Source: a bacterium
Lineage (GTDB): Bacteria > Pseudomonadota > Alphaproteobacteria > Caulobacterales > Caulobacteraceae
DNA length: 64,000 nucleotides
Direction of reading: 5' to 3'
Assembly: GCA_030824495.1 (NCBI GenBank)
Contig: JAVBXP010000027.1
Span: 1 to 64,000 of the forward strand
Positions 47,641-56,434 of this stretch are shown piece after piece (position 1 is the first letter of the stretch; each line of letters starts with the position of its first letter). The notes under the pieces are model-generated. The model was given only the letters and a program-made list of their open reading frames with translations. It had not been told where the DNA came from and searched no databases. Position numbers and translations under genes: made by a program.

Positions 47641-50600
47641 TCAGTGGAAATCGCGACTACGCACCAGGCGGCCAGTGACGCGGCTGTGGATGCGCGGCGC
47701 CGGACCGTCCTCTTCCTTCATTTCCGACAATCGGTGAGAGAGGTCGGTGAAGCGGCGGGCGACCACGTGGACGACATTGCTCTCGCTCTGGACCTGGCCA
47801 TGGATGACCAGGAAGGACGAGGTCATCACCAGCTTGCGGTTGGCGTCGAAGGCGTCCTTCCAGATCACGATATTGGCGATGCCGGTCTCGTCTTCCAGGG
47901 TCAGGAAGGTGACCCCCTTGGCTGTGCCGGGCCGCTGGCGCACCAGCACCAGACCGCCGACGGTGACCAGCTTTCGATCCCGCATCCGCGTCAGTTCGCG
48001 AGCCGGAACCGCGCCCAGGCTGTTCAGGCTGCCGCGGAAGAAGCCGACCGGATGGGCCTTCAGCGACAGGCTGGTGGTCCGATAGTCCTCGGTCACCTCT
48101 TGGGGCAGGTTCATCAGCGGTAGCTCCACCTGATGTTCGACCACCCCCATGGCGGCCAGCAGGGGCGCGGTCTTCAGGCTGCCGGTTTCGTCGGCCAGCC
48201 CCTTCACCGCCCACAGCGCCTGACGCCGGGTCAGGCCGAGGGAGGCGAAGGCGTCGGCCTCGGCCAACAGTTCCAGCGACCGCCGGGACAGGCCCGCGCG
48301 GACCGCGAAATCGTCGATACTGCGAACGCCCTCGTCGCGGGCGGCGACCAGGCGCTTGGCTTCATCCTGGCTGAACCCTTTGATCTGCCGCAAACCCAGC
48401 CGCACCGCGCGAAACCGTTCGTGATGGGGCGAGGCCTCCAGGGTGCAATCCCAATCACTGGCCAGCACGTCGGGCCCGCGCACCTCCACCCCATGCTGGC
48501 GCGCGTCACGCACCAGTTGGGCCGGCTGGTAGAACCCCATCGGCTGGCTGTTTAGCAGCGAGGCCAGGAAAGCGTCCGGCCAGCGCCACTTCACCCAGGC
48601 TGAGGCATAGACCAGCAGGGCGAAACTGATCGCATGGCTCTCCGGGAAACCGTAAGAGCCAAAGCCCTCGATCTGCTTGAAGCAGCGCTCGACGAACTCT
48701 GGGTCGTAGCCACGGTTCTTCATGCCCTCCAGGAACTGGGTTTCGTAGTCGCCGACGTTGCCGTGATGACGGAAGGTGGCCATCGAGCGCCGCAAGCCAT
48801 CGGCGTCGTCCTCGGTGAACTGCGCCGCCTCGATGGCGATCCGCATCGCCTGCTCCTGGAAGAGTGGTACGCCCAGAGTTTTCTTGAGAATGCCTTCCAG
48901 TTCGTCTTGCGGAAACTCCGAGCCTGGCCGGGGATAGTCGACGAGGTCAGGATCGTTGCGTCGTTTCAAATAGGGATGGACCATGTCGCCTTGGATCGGT
49001 CCTGGGCGGACGATCGCCACCTCGACCACCAAGTCGTAGAATTTCTTGGGTCTCAACCGGGGCAGCATCGACATCTGCGCCCGGCTCTCGACCTGGAAAA
49101 CCCCGACGGAATCGGCCGCACAAAGCATGTCGTAGACGCCCGACTCTCCCTGCGGAATGTGGGCGATGTCGGTGATCTTGCGCCCCACCAGGGGGTCGTC
49201 TTCCGGGATCATGTCGAAGCTCTTCTTCAGGGCCGTCAGCATGCCCAGCGCCAGGACATCGACCTTCATCAGGCCGATGGCGTCGATGTCGTCCTTGTCC
49301 CATTCGATGAAGGTGCGGTCCTTCATGGCGGCGTTGCCGATCGGCACGGTCTCGTCCAGCCGCCTCTGGGTCAGGACATAGCCGCCCACGTGCTGGGAGA
49401 GGTGTCGGGGAAACTTCAAAAGCTCCGTAGCCAAACGTACCGCCCGGTGAATCTCGGGATTGGTCGGGTCCAGGCCGGCCTGGGTGACATAGCTGTCGGG
49501 GACTTCCTCGCCCCAGCTTCCCCAGATGGTGTCGGCGAGCGCGGCGGTGACGTCCTCGGTCAAGCCCAGCGCCTTGCCAACCTGGCGGATCGCCATGCGC
49601 GGACGATAGTGGATAACGGTGGCCACGATGGCGGCGCGATCCCGGCCATAGCGGCGATAGACGTACTGCATCACCTCCTCGCGGCGGGCGTGCTCGAAGT
49701 CCACGTCGATGTCTGGCGGCTCGCCGCGTTGTTTGGAAATGAAGCGCGAGAACAACAGGTCCTGATCCTCCTTGGTCGGATCGACCGCCGTCACCCCCAG
49801 GCAGAAGCAGACGCAGGAATTGGCCGCCGATCCTCGGCCCTGGCAGAGGATGTCCTGGCTGCGCGCCCAGGCGACGATGTCGTGGACGGTGAGGAAATAA
49901 TTGGCGAAGCCCAGTTCCTCGATCAGGTCGAGTTCGTGCTGGATCGTCCGCTGTTCCTTCTCGCCCATCCCTTTCTCGAAGCGCCACTCCGCGCCTTCCC
50001 AGGTCAGGTCGCGCAGATGCTGGATTGCGGTCTTGCCGGGCGGGACTGGCTCGTCCGGGTATTCGTACTTGAGTTGCTCAAGGTCGAACTCAACACGCTC
50101 GGCGATCTCTACGCTGCGCTCCACCACGCCGGGGAACCGCTTGAAGAGACGCTCCATTTCGGCGGGCGATTTGAGGTGCCGCTCGCCATTGGCCTCCAGC
50201 CGCAGGCCGGCGTCATGGATGGTGCAGGTCTCGCGGATGCAGGTCAGCACGTCCTGCAGGTTCCGACGGTCAGGACGGTGATAGAGGACGTCGTTGGTGG
50301 CGACCATCGGCGCGCCGGTGGACTCCGCCAGGGCGGCCAGTCGCGAGAGGCGGTTTAGATCGCGCGCACCATAGGGCCTCGATGCCGCAAGCCAGACGTC
50401 GCCACGCAGGTCGCCGGCGATCTCGCGTAGCCGGCGTTCAAAGTCGTCATCCAGCTTGGCTGGCGGGACGACGAGGACGAGCTGGCCCTCGGAATGATTA
50501 GTGAAGTCGGCCCAGCGAAGGTCGCATTCGCCCTTCTCGGAGCGAAGCTGGCCGACAGTCAGCAACCGGGTCAGCCGGCCATAGGCTTCACGGTCGGTGG

Positions 50601-50856
50601 GGTAGCAGAGCAGCGACGGCGTGCCGTCTGCGAAGTCCAGCCGACATCCGGTCAGCGCCTTCACCGCCAGCGGCGTCTTGCTCAGCCTCCGCATCTCAGA
50701 CCAGGCCCGCACCACCCCAGCCAGCGAATTGCGGTCGGTGATCCCAATGGCCTTCATGCCCAACTCGCCGGCCTCCATCACCAGTTCATCCGGATGTGAA
50801 GCTCCGCGCAGGAACGAGAAATTGGTGGTGGTCTGGAGCTCGGCGTAGCGGGTCAT
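47641..50856 (-). CDS. dnaE2: Error-prone DNA polymerase DnaE2
   Basis: 1071-aa C-family polymerase alpha subunit of the DnaE2 (ImuC) type. It starts [20 protein letters not shown], the PHP domain opening of this group. Polymerase active-site acids lie in [20 protein letters not shown] and [17 protein letters not shown]. The C-terminal OB-fold region ([20 protein letters not shown]) is present. It performs translesion synthesis with ImuA and ImuB after DNA damage. It lies downstream of imuB with 115 bp between, a gap that contains a repeat. Confidence 0.96.
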   Translation of the reverse strand: MTRYAELQTTTNFSFLRGASHPDELVMEAGELGMKAIGITDRNSLAGVVRAWSEMRRLSKTPLAVKALTGCRLDFADGTPSLLCYPTDREAYGRLTRLLTVGQLRSEKGECDLRWADFTNHSEGQLVLVVPPAKLDDDFERRLREIAGDLRGDVWLAASRPYGARDLNRLSRLAALAESTGAPMVATNDVLYHRPDRRNLQDVLTCIRETCTIHDAGLRLEANGERHLKSPAEMERLFKRFPGVVERSVEIAERVEFDLEQLKYEYPDEPVPPGKTAIQHLRDLTWEGAEWRFEKGMGEKEQRTIQHELDLIEELGFANYFLTVHDIVAWARSQDILCQGRGSAANSCVCFCLGVTAVDPTKEDQDLLFSRFISKQRGEPPDIDVDFEHARREEVMQYVYRRYGRDRAAIVATVIHYRPRMAIRQVGKALGLTEDVTAALADTIWGSWGEEVPDSYVTQAGLDPTNPEIHRAVRLATELLKFPRHLSQHVGGYVLTQRRLDETVPIGNAAMKDRTFIEWDKDDIDAIGLMKVDVLALGMLTALKKSFDMIPEDDPLVGRKITDIAHIPQGESGVYDMLCAADSVGVFQVESRAQMSMLPRLRPKKFYDLVVEVAIVRPGPIQGDMVHPYLKRRNDPDLVDYPRPGSEFPQDELEGILKKTLGVPLFQEQAMRIAIEAAQFTEDDADGLRRSMATFRHHGNVGDYETQFLEGMKNRGYDPEFVERCFKQIEGFGSYGFPESHAISFALLVYASAWVKWRWPDAFLASLLNSQPMGFYQPAQLVRDARQHGVEVRGPDVLASDWDCTLEASPHHERFRAVRLGLRQIKGFSQDEAKRLVAARDEGVRSIDDFAVRAGLSRRSLELLAEADAFASLGLTRRQALWAVKGLADETGSLKTAPLLAAMGVVEHQVELPLMNLPQEVTEDYRTTSLSLKAHPVGFFRGSLNSLGAVPARELTRMRDRKLVTVGGLVLVRQRPGTAKGVTFLTLEDETGIANIVIWKDAFDANRKLVMTSSFLVIHGQVQSESNVVHVVARRFTDLSHRLSEMKEEDGPAPRIHSRVTGRLVRSRDFH

Positions 50857-50857
50857 T

Positions 50858-50960
50858 GCGCCCCCTCCGTCGCGCTGCGCGCGCCACCTCTCCCAGAGGG
50901 GGCGGAACTAAAAGCTAGATGCTCCCCCTTTGGGGGAGCTGTCAGCGAAGCTGACTGAGG
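50858..50960. repeat. Intergenic repeat inside the mutasome operon
   Basis: Contains CCTCTCCCAGAGGGGG, GCTCCCCCTTTGGGGGAGC (50920-50938) and TCAGCGAAGCTGACTGAGGGGG. The style matches the CTCTCCC/GAGGGGG repeats at 1760-1858 and 55781-55893. Its hairpin might attenuate dnaE2 expression relative to imuAB. Confidence 0.55.
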
Positions 50961-50971
50961 GGGCTTGCGCT

Positions 50972-52498
50972 TCATCCGAACACCCCGTGCAGCCACCAGC
51001 GGGTCTCGGCGTCGGCGCTATAGAGGCCTTCGCGGAACACCCAGAAGCGCGCGCCCTCTTGGTCCTCGACCCGGTAGTAGTCGCGGACGTGGCTGATGCT
51101 GACCTTGTCGATGTCGGCTCGCCACCATTCTGCGCCGATCCGTTCGGGACCTTCGGCCTGGAGGACGCGGTGGACGCGCTTGCGCCACTGAAACTGGCGG
51201 GGGGGATCGTCGGGGGTGAGGGCCATGACATTCTCCAGCGGCTCGGGCTGGCGAAACAGGCGTAGGGGGCGCGGCGCCTCGGGGTTCCAGCCGGCGCCCA
51301 TCACCGCCTTCAGCGGGGCGGCGTGGCGGGTCGATTGTTCGGGAACATGGCTGGCCACCGGCACGGATTTCCAGACGCGGCCCTCGCCCAGCCGGTTGGT
51401 CAGCCGATCGACCAGGGGGGCGAGGCCGTCCTCGACTGCGGCTTCCGCGCCGGTGTCGAGCCGGACTTGGCGGCCGGAAACCGGTTCCACGCCTTCAGCC
51501 TCCAGGGTCACCACGTCGATCCCGAACCCCGGGTCGACGGTTTCCAGCTTGGGGGCCAGCAGCTTGGCGATCCGGGTCGGATCGCGGCCGGCCAGCGACA
51601 GGCCGATGGCCAGGGGAAAGGCCTTTCCGTCCAGCCGGTGGAAGGCGATGACGAAGCGCTTGGCGCCTTGGCCCTCCTGCTCCAGCCGCGCGCACAGCTT
51701 GGCGGAGACGTCGAAGCTGACCCGCTGCAGGTCCTCCAGCGCGCTGATCGGTTCGAAGAAGGCCAGCCGCGCGAACCAGGGATGCGGCGGACGGCGAAAG
51801 GTCAGGGCTTCGTCGGCGCGGCCCATGGCCTGGTCCAGCCGGATCAAGGTCTGCTTGCCGAACCGGCGGGCCAGAGGCGCGCGCGGCAGGCCGATGATCT
51901 GGAACAGCAGGCGCAGACCCAGCCGCTCCATCTGGGCGGCGGCCTGCGGCTCCAGCCGCAAGGCGGCAGGCGGCAGATAGGCGAGCAGGTCGGCCTGGCC
52001 GTTCGGTGGGGCGATGATCTCCATGCCCTTGCCATGGTGGGCCAGGGCCCAGGCCGCGCCGGGCGTGTCGGCGATGGCGCAGCGGAAGTGCAGGCCGTTG
52101 GCGGCCAGCCGGGCGCGGAAGTCGGCCATCAGTTCAGCTTCGCCGCCCCACAGGTGCGAGACCCCGGCGATGTCGAGGAACAGGCCGTCGGGCGCATCTG
52201 GCGCCACGGCGGGGGAGAACCGTACGGCCCAATCGACCAGGGCGGTGAGGGCGGCGGCGTCAGCCTCCGGCTCGCCCTCGGCGGTGACGAGTTCGGGGAC
52301 CAAGGCCATGGCGTCGGTGACCTTCTGGCCGGTATAGAGGCCGGCGGCGCGCGCGGCCTTGTCCACCGCCGCCAGCCGGCGCGCGCCCTTCACCGCCTCG
52401 ATCAGGCCGAAGGGCTCAGGCGGAGAGTCGGATGGGTTCCGCCGGCGCCAGTTGGCGATCGCCCAGTTCGGGGACCAGGCGCAGAGGATACGGGCCAT
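50972..52498 (-). CDS. imuB: ImuB, inactive Y-family polymerase-like protein
   Basis: 508-aa mutasome hub related to Y-family polymerases. The N-terminal catalytic aspartate region is replaced (ILCAWSPNWAIANW) and the usual SxDE motif is replaced by PDGLFLDIAGVSHLWGG, so it is expected to be catalytically dead, as for known ImuB proteins that tether DnaE2 to the beta clamp. The C-terminal third is Pro/Arg rich. ATG 52498 lies 83 bases inside the end of imuA, an unusually long overlap. Confidence 0.93.
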   Translation of the reverse strand: MARILCAWSPNWAIANWRRRNPSDSPPEPFGLIEAVKGARRLAAVDKAARAAGLYTGQKVTDAMALVPELVTAEGEPEADAAALTALVDWAVRFSPAVAPDAPDGLFLDIAGVSHLWGGEAELMADFRARLAANGLHFRCAIADTPGAAWALAHHGKGMEIIAPPNGQADLLAYLPPAALRLEPQAAAQMERLGLRLLFQIIGLPRAPLARRFGKQTLIRLDQAMGRADEALTFRRPPHPWFARLAFFEPISALEDLQRVSFDVSAKLCARLEQEGQGAKRFVIAFHRLDGKAFPLAIGLSLAGRDPTRIAKLLAPKLETVDPGFGIDVVTLEAEGVEPVSGRQVRLDTGAEAAVEDGLAPLVDRLTNRLGEGRVWKSVPVASHVPEQSTRHAAPLKAVMGAGWNPEAPRPLRLFRQPEPLENVMALTPDDPPRQFQWRKRVHRVLQAEGPERIGAEWWRADIDKVSISHVRDYYRVEDQEGARFWVFREGLYSADAETRWWLHGVFG

Positions 52499-53204
52499 GT
52501 CCGGCCTCCCAGGTGAATGCGGTTTGGGCCTCCATCAGCCAGGCGCCGGTTCGGCCTCCCCGGCAGCGTTCCAGTTCGACCCGCCAACGAGGTGGACCGA
52601 GACCAAATTCCCCAGGTCCAGGTTCGCTGGCCGCTGGGGCGATCTTCCATCGGGTGGCGGCCGCCGAGCCGGAGGCGGACTTGCGCTCCTGGCCTCCGTA
52701 GGGCCGCCGGCGGATCACGAAGCCGGTGGAGCCGCGTTTCTCGCAGGCCAGTTGCAGGCGACGGCCCGCGGTGAGGTCGACGGCTTCGACCTCGGCGAAG
52801 ACCGCGGCGACGCCGATCGTGGCCAGGGCGTCTTCGGTGATGGCCAGGGCCTCGGCTTCGTCGCGGGCGCAGACCTGGATCAACCGCTCGGCCGGAAAGC
52901 CCAGTCCGGCCAGTCCCGGCGCGAACAGGTCGTCGCGCCGCAGCACCCAGACCGCCTCGCCGCGCCGCGCGAGCGGGGCGGCGACGAGGGCGGCGAAGGC
53001 GGCCGGTGAGGCGGCGGTCTCCACCTCCATCCCGGCTCCGGTGAACTCGTGCCATTGGCCCAGGGCCAGGCCGCCACCGAGGAAACAGTCGTCGATTTCG
53101 GGGGCTCCGAACGGCAGGGATTCAGAGTCCGCCCGTCCGCCCGCCTCAAGGGTGGCGATCTTCGCCTTGAGCGCCGCCAGGCGGTCGTCGCGAAATCCAG
53201 ACAT
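52416..53204 (-). CDS. imuA: ImuA, RecA-like mutasome protein
   Basis: 262-aa protein of the ImuA/SulA-like group with a RecA-type fold: FGAPEIDDCFLGGGLALGQW near residue 32, GEAVWVLRRDDLF, and GFVIRRRPYGGQ in the centre. It supports damage-induced mutagenesis with ImuB and DnaE2. A perfect SOS box lies 17 bases upstream of ATG 53204. Its 3' end overlaps imuB by 83 bases, so imuA-imuB-dnaE2 are one operon. Confidence 0.93.
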   Translation of the reverse strand: MSGFRDDRLAALKAKIATLEAGGRADSESLPFGAPEIDDCFLGGGLALGQWHEFTGAGMEVETAASPAAFAALVAAPLARRGEAVWVLRRDDLFAPGLAGLGFPAERLIQVCARDEAEALAITEDALATIGVAAVFAEVEAVDLTAGRRLQLACEKRGSTGFVIRRRPYGGQERKSASGSAAATRWKIAPAASEPGPGEFGLGPPRWRVELERCRGGRTGAWLMEAQTAFTWEAGHGPYPLRLVPELGDRQLAPAEPIRLSA

Positions 53205-53220
53205 CGCTTCTAGATCCTTT

Positions 53221-53235
53221 GTTCTTATTTTGTTC
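53221..53235 (-). promoter_or_regulatory. LexA SOS box for imuA-imuB-dnaE2
   Basis: GTTC-TTATTTT-GTTC exactly matches the alphaproteobacterial LexA direct repeat GTTC-N7-GTTC. It lies 17 bp before the imuA start, so LexA would block transcription until SOS induction. Confidence 0.88.
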
Positions 53236-53337
53236 TAGAATTGGGGGCGAAAGAGTCAAGCACCTCACGGTGGAGTCGCCTTGACCTTGGCGCGGGCGCG
53301 CCGAATGCTCGCCAGCCTTCGGGTCAGGGGAAACGCC

Positions 53338-54855
53338 ATGCTGCAAATGGGTGCGATCATCGTGGGCGCGCTGTCCTTGGCTTCAGCGGCGCAAGCCCAG
53401 GACGTGACCGTGAAGGTCGAGAGCGGCGTGCTGGCTGGCGCGCAGACCGACCGGGCGCGGATCTTCAAGAACGTGCCCTATGCGGCCCCTCCGGTCGGCG
53501 ACCTACGCTGGGCGCCGCCGCAGAGGCCGCTCGCCTGGAGCGGCGCGCGCGACGCCGCCACCAACGGTCCCTCCTGCCCGCAGCAGATGAAGCCCGACGG
53601 GACGCCCAACGAAGGCAGCGCCAACGGGCCGATCAGCGAGGACTGCCTGCAGCTCAACGTCTTTGCCCCGCTAAAGGAAAAACTCGGCGGCAAGGCGCCG
53701 GTCATGGTCTGGTTGCATGGCGGCTCTCACCGGACCGGGGCGGGCTGGATCTATGACGGCCAGAACTTCGCCCGCGACGGGGTTGTGCTGGTCTCGATCA
53801 ATTATCGCCTCGGCCCGCTCGGCTATTTCGCCCATCCCGCTCTGAGCAAGGCCGCGGGCAAGGCGCCTGTCGGAAACTATGGTCTTATGGACCAGATCGC
53901 CGCCCTGGAATGGGTCCAGCGCAATATCGCGGCCTTTGGGGGCGATCCGAAAAACGTCACGGTCTTTGGTGAAAGCGCCGGCGGCATGAGTACGCTCGCC
54001 ATCCTCGCCACGCCCAAGGCCAAGGGGCTGTTCCAGAAAGCGGCCGTGCAGTCAGGCGGCGGCTGGTCGGCGCCCACCACCCTGGCCGACAAGGAAGCCG
54101 CCGGTGTCGCCGTGGCCGCCAAGCTGGGTCTGGAAAACGCCGGGGTCGCCGACCTGCGCGCGGTTCCGGCTGAACGCCTGATCGCCGGGACCCTGACGGA
54201 CGACTACGGACCCTTTGTGGATGGGCGGCTATTGAAGGAGCCTCCATCCCAAGCCTTCGCAGCCGGGCGCGAGATCGATGTGCCCCTGATCATCGGGGCC
54301 AATTCCGGCGAGGATTCGCTGATGGGCCGCAGCTTGCCGAACGCCTCGGTCATGGCCGCCGCCATCCCCGCGCCCGCCAAGGCGGCCTATGCCAGCGAGG
54401 CCGCCAAGGGCGATGAGGCCCTGGTCCGCGCGGCCTTCGGCGACCGCTTCATGGTCGCCCCCGCCCGCTGGATCGCCGCCGAAGCGGCGAACGGCAAGCC
54501 GGCCTGGCTTTATCATTTCTCCTATGTCGGCTCGCGTTTCCGGCCGATGGGCGTGACCAGCGCCGCCCACGCCGCCGAGATCCAGTATGTCTTCGAATAC
54601 TGGGGCCGGCGCACGCCCGAGAGCATGGTCGCGGCCGACGACAAGGCGATGGCGAAGCTGATGCATGGCTGCTGGGTCGCCTTCGCCAAGACCGGCGCAC
54701 CGAGCTGCGATATCGCCTGGCCCGCCTACGACCCGGCCAAGGACCAGCTGGTGGAGTTCGGCGCGCAGAGCGGCGTGCGGGACGCCTTCCGCAAGCCCCA
54801 ACTCGATGTCCAGCAAGCCGCGGTCCTGCCAACCTTGAGTTTGCCAGCGAACTGA
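53338..54855 (+). CDS. Exported type-B carboxylesterase
   Basis: 505-aa secreted esterase. Signal peptide cleavage is likely after AQA (residue 20). The carboxylesterase/cholinesterase fold is complete: FKNVPYAAPPVGDLRW, EDCLQLNVFAP, the oxyanion hole WLHGGSH, nucleophile S213 in FGESAGG, the acid in GANSGEDS and histidine in TSAAHAAEI. Two cysteine pairs could form disulfides (residues near 80/103). It hydrolyses short acyl esters in the periplasm or outside; the natural substrate is unknown. AGGGG 8 bases before ATG 53338 fixes the start. It is divergent from imuA. Confidence 0.9.
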   Translation: MLQMGAIIVGALSLASAAQAQDVTVKVESGVLAGAQTDRARIFKNVPYAAPPVGDLRWAPPQRPLAWSGARDAATNGPSCPQQMKPDGTPNEGSANGPISEDCLQLNVFAPLKEKLGGKAPVMVWLHGGSHRTGAGWIYDGQNFARDGVVLVSINYRLGPLGYFAHPALSKAAGKAPVGNYGLMDQIAALEWVQRNIAAFGGDPKNVTVFGESAGGMSTLAILATPKAKGLFQKAAVQSGGGWSAPTTLADKEAAGVAVAAKLGLENAGVADLRAVPAERLIAGTLTDDYGPFVDGRLLKEPPSQAFAAGREIDVPLIIGANSGEDSLMGRSLPNASVMAAAIPAPAKAAYASEAAKGDEALVRAAFGDRFMVAPARWIAAEAANGKPAWLYHFSYVGSRFRPMGVTSAAHAAEIQYVFEYWGRRTPESMVAADDKAMAKLMHGCWVAFAKTGAPSCDIAWPAYDPAKDQLVEFGAQSGVRDAFRKPQLDVQQAAVLPTLSLPAN

Positions 54856-54906
54856 ATCGCTAGGCTCGGCGTTTCCTGACTCTGATCAGCTCCGCGGAGT
54901 CCGGAC

Positions 54907-55764
54907 ATGGCCACTCGCCCCACCTGGCAGGGTTATCTGCGCCTGTCGCTCGTAAGCTGCCCCGTGGCCCTTTACACGGCCACGTCTCGCAGCGCCGACG
55001 TCTCGTTCAACATGCTGCACAAAGAGACTCACAACCGTATCCGGATGATCCCGACAGACCCGGACACCGGTCCGGTCGAGCGGGCGGACATCGTCAAGGG
55101 CTATGAGATTGAGAAGGGCCGCTACGTCGTCGTCACCGACGAGGAGATCAAGAACGTGCGGCTGGAAACCACCCGCACCATCGATATCGAGCGGTTCGTC
55201 GATGAGGCCGAGATCGACCGTCTCTACTGGAACGACCCCTACTTCCTGGCGCCAGACGGCGATCTGGCGGTCGAGGCCTTCAGTGTCATTCGCGAGGCGA
55301 TGAGCGGGGCCGGGAAGGTGGCGCTGGCCCGGGTGGTCATGCACCAGCGCGAACGGGTGATGGCGCTGGAGCCGCGCGACCAGGGGCTGCTGGCCTACAC
55401 CATTCGCTCCAAGAACGAGGTGCGCGATCCGGCTGATTTCTTCGGAAACATTCCGGACGTGAAGGCCGACGCCAAGATGGTCGCTATCGCCGAGAAGATC
55501 ATCGACCAGCTCGAAGGCCCGTTCGATCCCAGCGAGTTCACCGACCGCTATGAAACCGCGCTGCGCAAGCTGATCGCGGAGAAGGAAAAGAACCACGGCG
55601 TCACCGCGCCGGTCGCCGAGCCCAAGGAGGCCGAGGTCATCGACCTGATGGACGCCTTGCGCCGCAGCCTGGGCGAGGGTGGTACGCGCCGAAAGACGGC
55701 GCCGCGCGCGGCGGAGAAGAAGCCCGCAGCAAGAAAAACGCCCGCTCGGAAGCGGGCGTCTTAA
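54907..55764 (+). CDS. ku: Ku protein for non-homologous end joining
   Basis: 285-aa bacterial Ku homologue that forms a ring dimer on DNA ends and recruits LigD. Typical segments are TWQGYLRLSLVSCPVALYTA, NRIRMIPTDPDTG, KGYEIEKGRYVVVTDEEI, LARVVMHQRERVMALEPRD and a Lys/Arg/Ala-rich C-terminal tail (RKTAPRAAEKKPAARKTPAR), the DNA-binding extension. ligD lies 0.7 kb away on the opposite strand. No SOS box was seen upstream. Confidence 0.95.
   Translation: MATRPTWQGYLRLSLVSCPVALYTATSRSADVSFNMLHKETHNRIRMIPTDPDTGPVERADIVKGYEIEKGRYVVVTDEEIKNVRLETTRTIDIERFVDEAEIDRLYWNDPYFLAPDGDLAVEAFSVIREAMSGAGKVALARVVMHQRERVMALEPRDQGLLAYTIRSKNEVRDPADFFGNIPDVKADAKMVAIAEKIIDQLEGPFDPSEFTDRYETALRKLIAEKEKNHGVTAPVAEPKEAEVIDLMDALRRSLGEGGTRRKTAPRAAEKKPAARKTPARKRAS
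55732..55759 (-). terminator. Terminator hairpin at the ku 3' end
   Basis: ACGCCCGCT (55738-55746) pairs with AGCGGGCGT (55751-55759), loop CGGA. On the minus strand the stem is followed by TTTTTCTT (its T-rich side), so it best serves the RcnB-like gene; it lies inside the last codons of ku. Confidence 0.6.
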
Positions 55765-55780
55765 GGACTTCTCTTCTCCC

Positions 55781-55893
55781 TTGGGAGAGGCCGGGTGAGG
55801 GGGCGTTGCGCAGCGACGCAGCGGAGCCTCTCACCCAACTCGGCGGGGCTGATAGTCTAGCCCCTCACCTAGCCTCTCCCCAGCGGGGAGAGG
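55781..55893. repeat. Intergenic palindromic repeat, CTCTCCC/GGGAGAGG family
   Basis: Begins CTCTTCTCCCTTGGGAGAGG, CCGGGTGAGGGGGC, then CTCACCCAAC and ends GCCTCTCCCCAGCGGGGAGAGG. It shares modules with 1760-1858 and, loosely, 50858-50960. Confidence 0.65.
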
Positions 55894-55900
55894 AACTCCA

Positions 55901-56320
55901 CTACTGGAACATCCCCACGATGACCGAGGCGACCAGGCCGGTGGCGGCGGCGGTCAGGACCACGTCGTTATCGACGCGGGTGTAGTAATAGCCGCGCGGC
56001 GGGGCGCTCAGGCCATAGGTGCGATAATCGACGCGATAGCGTTGATCCCGATAGGCCGGGGGCAGACGGTCGCCGCGGTTCCAATGGCGATAGGCGTAGC
56101 CGCTCGGACGCTGATAGGCGGAAGCGCGATACTTGCGCTCGGCCTTGCGGACGTTTCGGTCGTACTTACGCTCGGCCTTGTCCATGCGGCGGTCATATTG
56201 CTGCTCGGTGCGGCGGTCGTCGCGGTGATCTCGATGATCGTTGCGGTAGGGCTGGGCGTTCGCCGCTCCAGCGCTGACCAGGACGGACAGGGCGACGGCG
56301 GCGGTCAGGATCTTCTTCAT
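55901..56320 (-). CDS. RcnB-like exported protein
   Basis: 139-aa protein with a signal peptide (cleavage near residue 22, ANAQP). The mature part starts with a His/Asp/Arg-rich region (NDHRDHRDDRR), contains a charged helix (KAERKYDRNVRKAERKYRA) and the RcnB-type block HWNRGDRLPPAYR...YRVDYRTYGLSAPPRGYYYTRVDND, then a hydrophobic C-terminus. RcnB proteins modulate nickel/cobalt homeostasis in enterobacteria; the His-rich stretch suggests metal binding. No rcnA-type exporter is adjacent. Confidence 0.82.
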   Translation of the reverse strand: MKKILTAAVALSVLVSAGAANAQPYRNDHRDHRDDRRTEQQYDRRMDKAERKYDRNVRKAERKYRASAYQRPSGYAYRHWNRGDRLPPAYRDQRYRVDYRTYGLSAPPRGYYYTRVDNDVVLTAAATGLVASVIVGMFQ

Positions 56321-56434
56321 GGCGATCTCCTACTCAACTGTTGGAGACATCATGAGGGGCCGCCGCTGAGCCCAAGCTGAACCATCCGGTTTGGGTTAGG
56401 TTCATCTTCGCGCCCCAGATGGGGCGAGCTTGTT

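Noticed and set aside
48634..50358. 574-codon open frame on the plus strand
   Set aside because: Antisense shadow of dnaE2.
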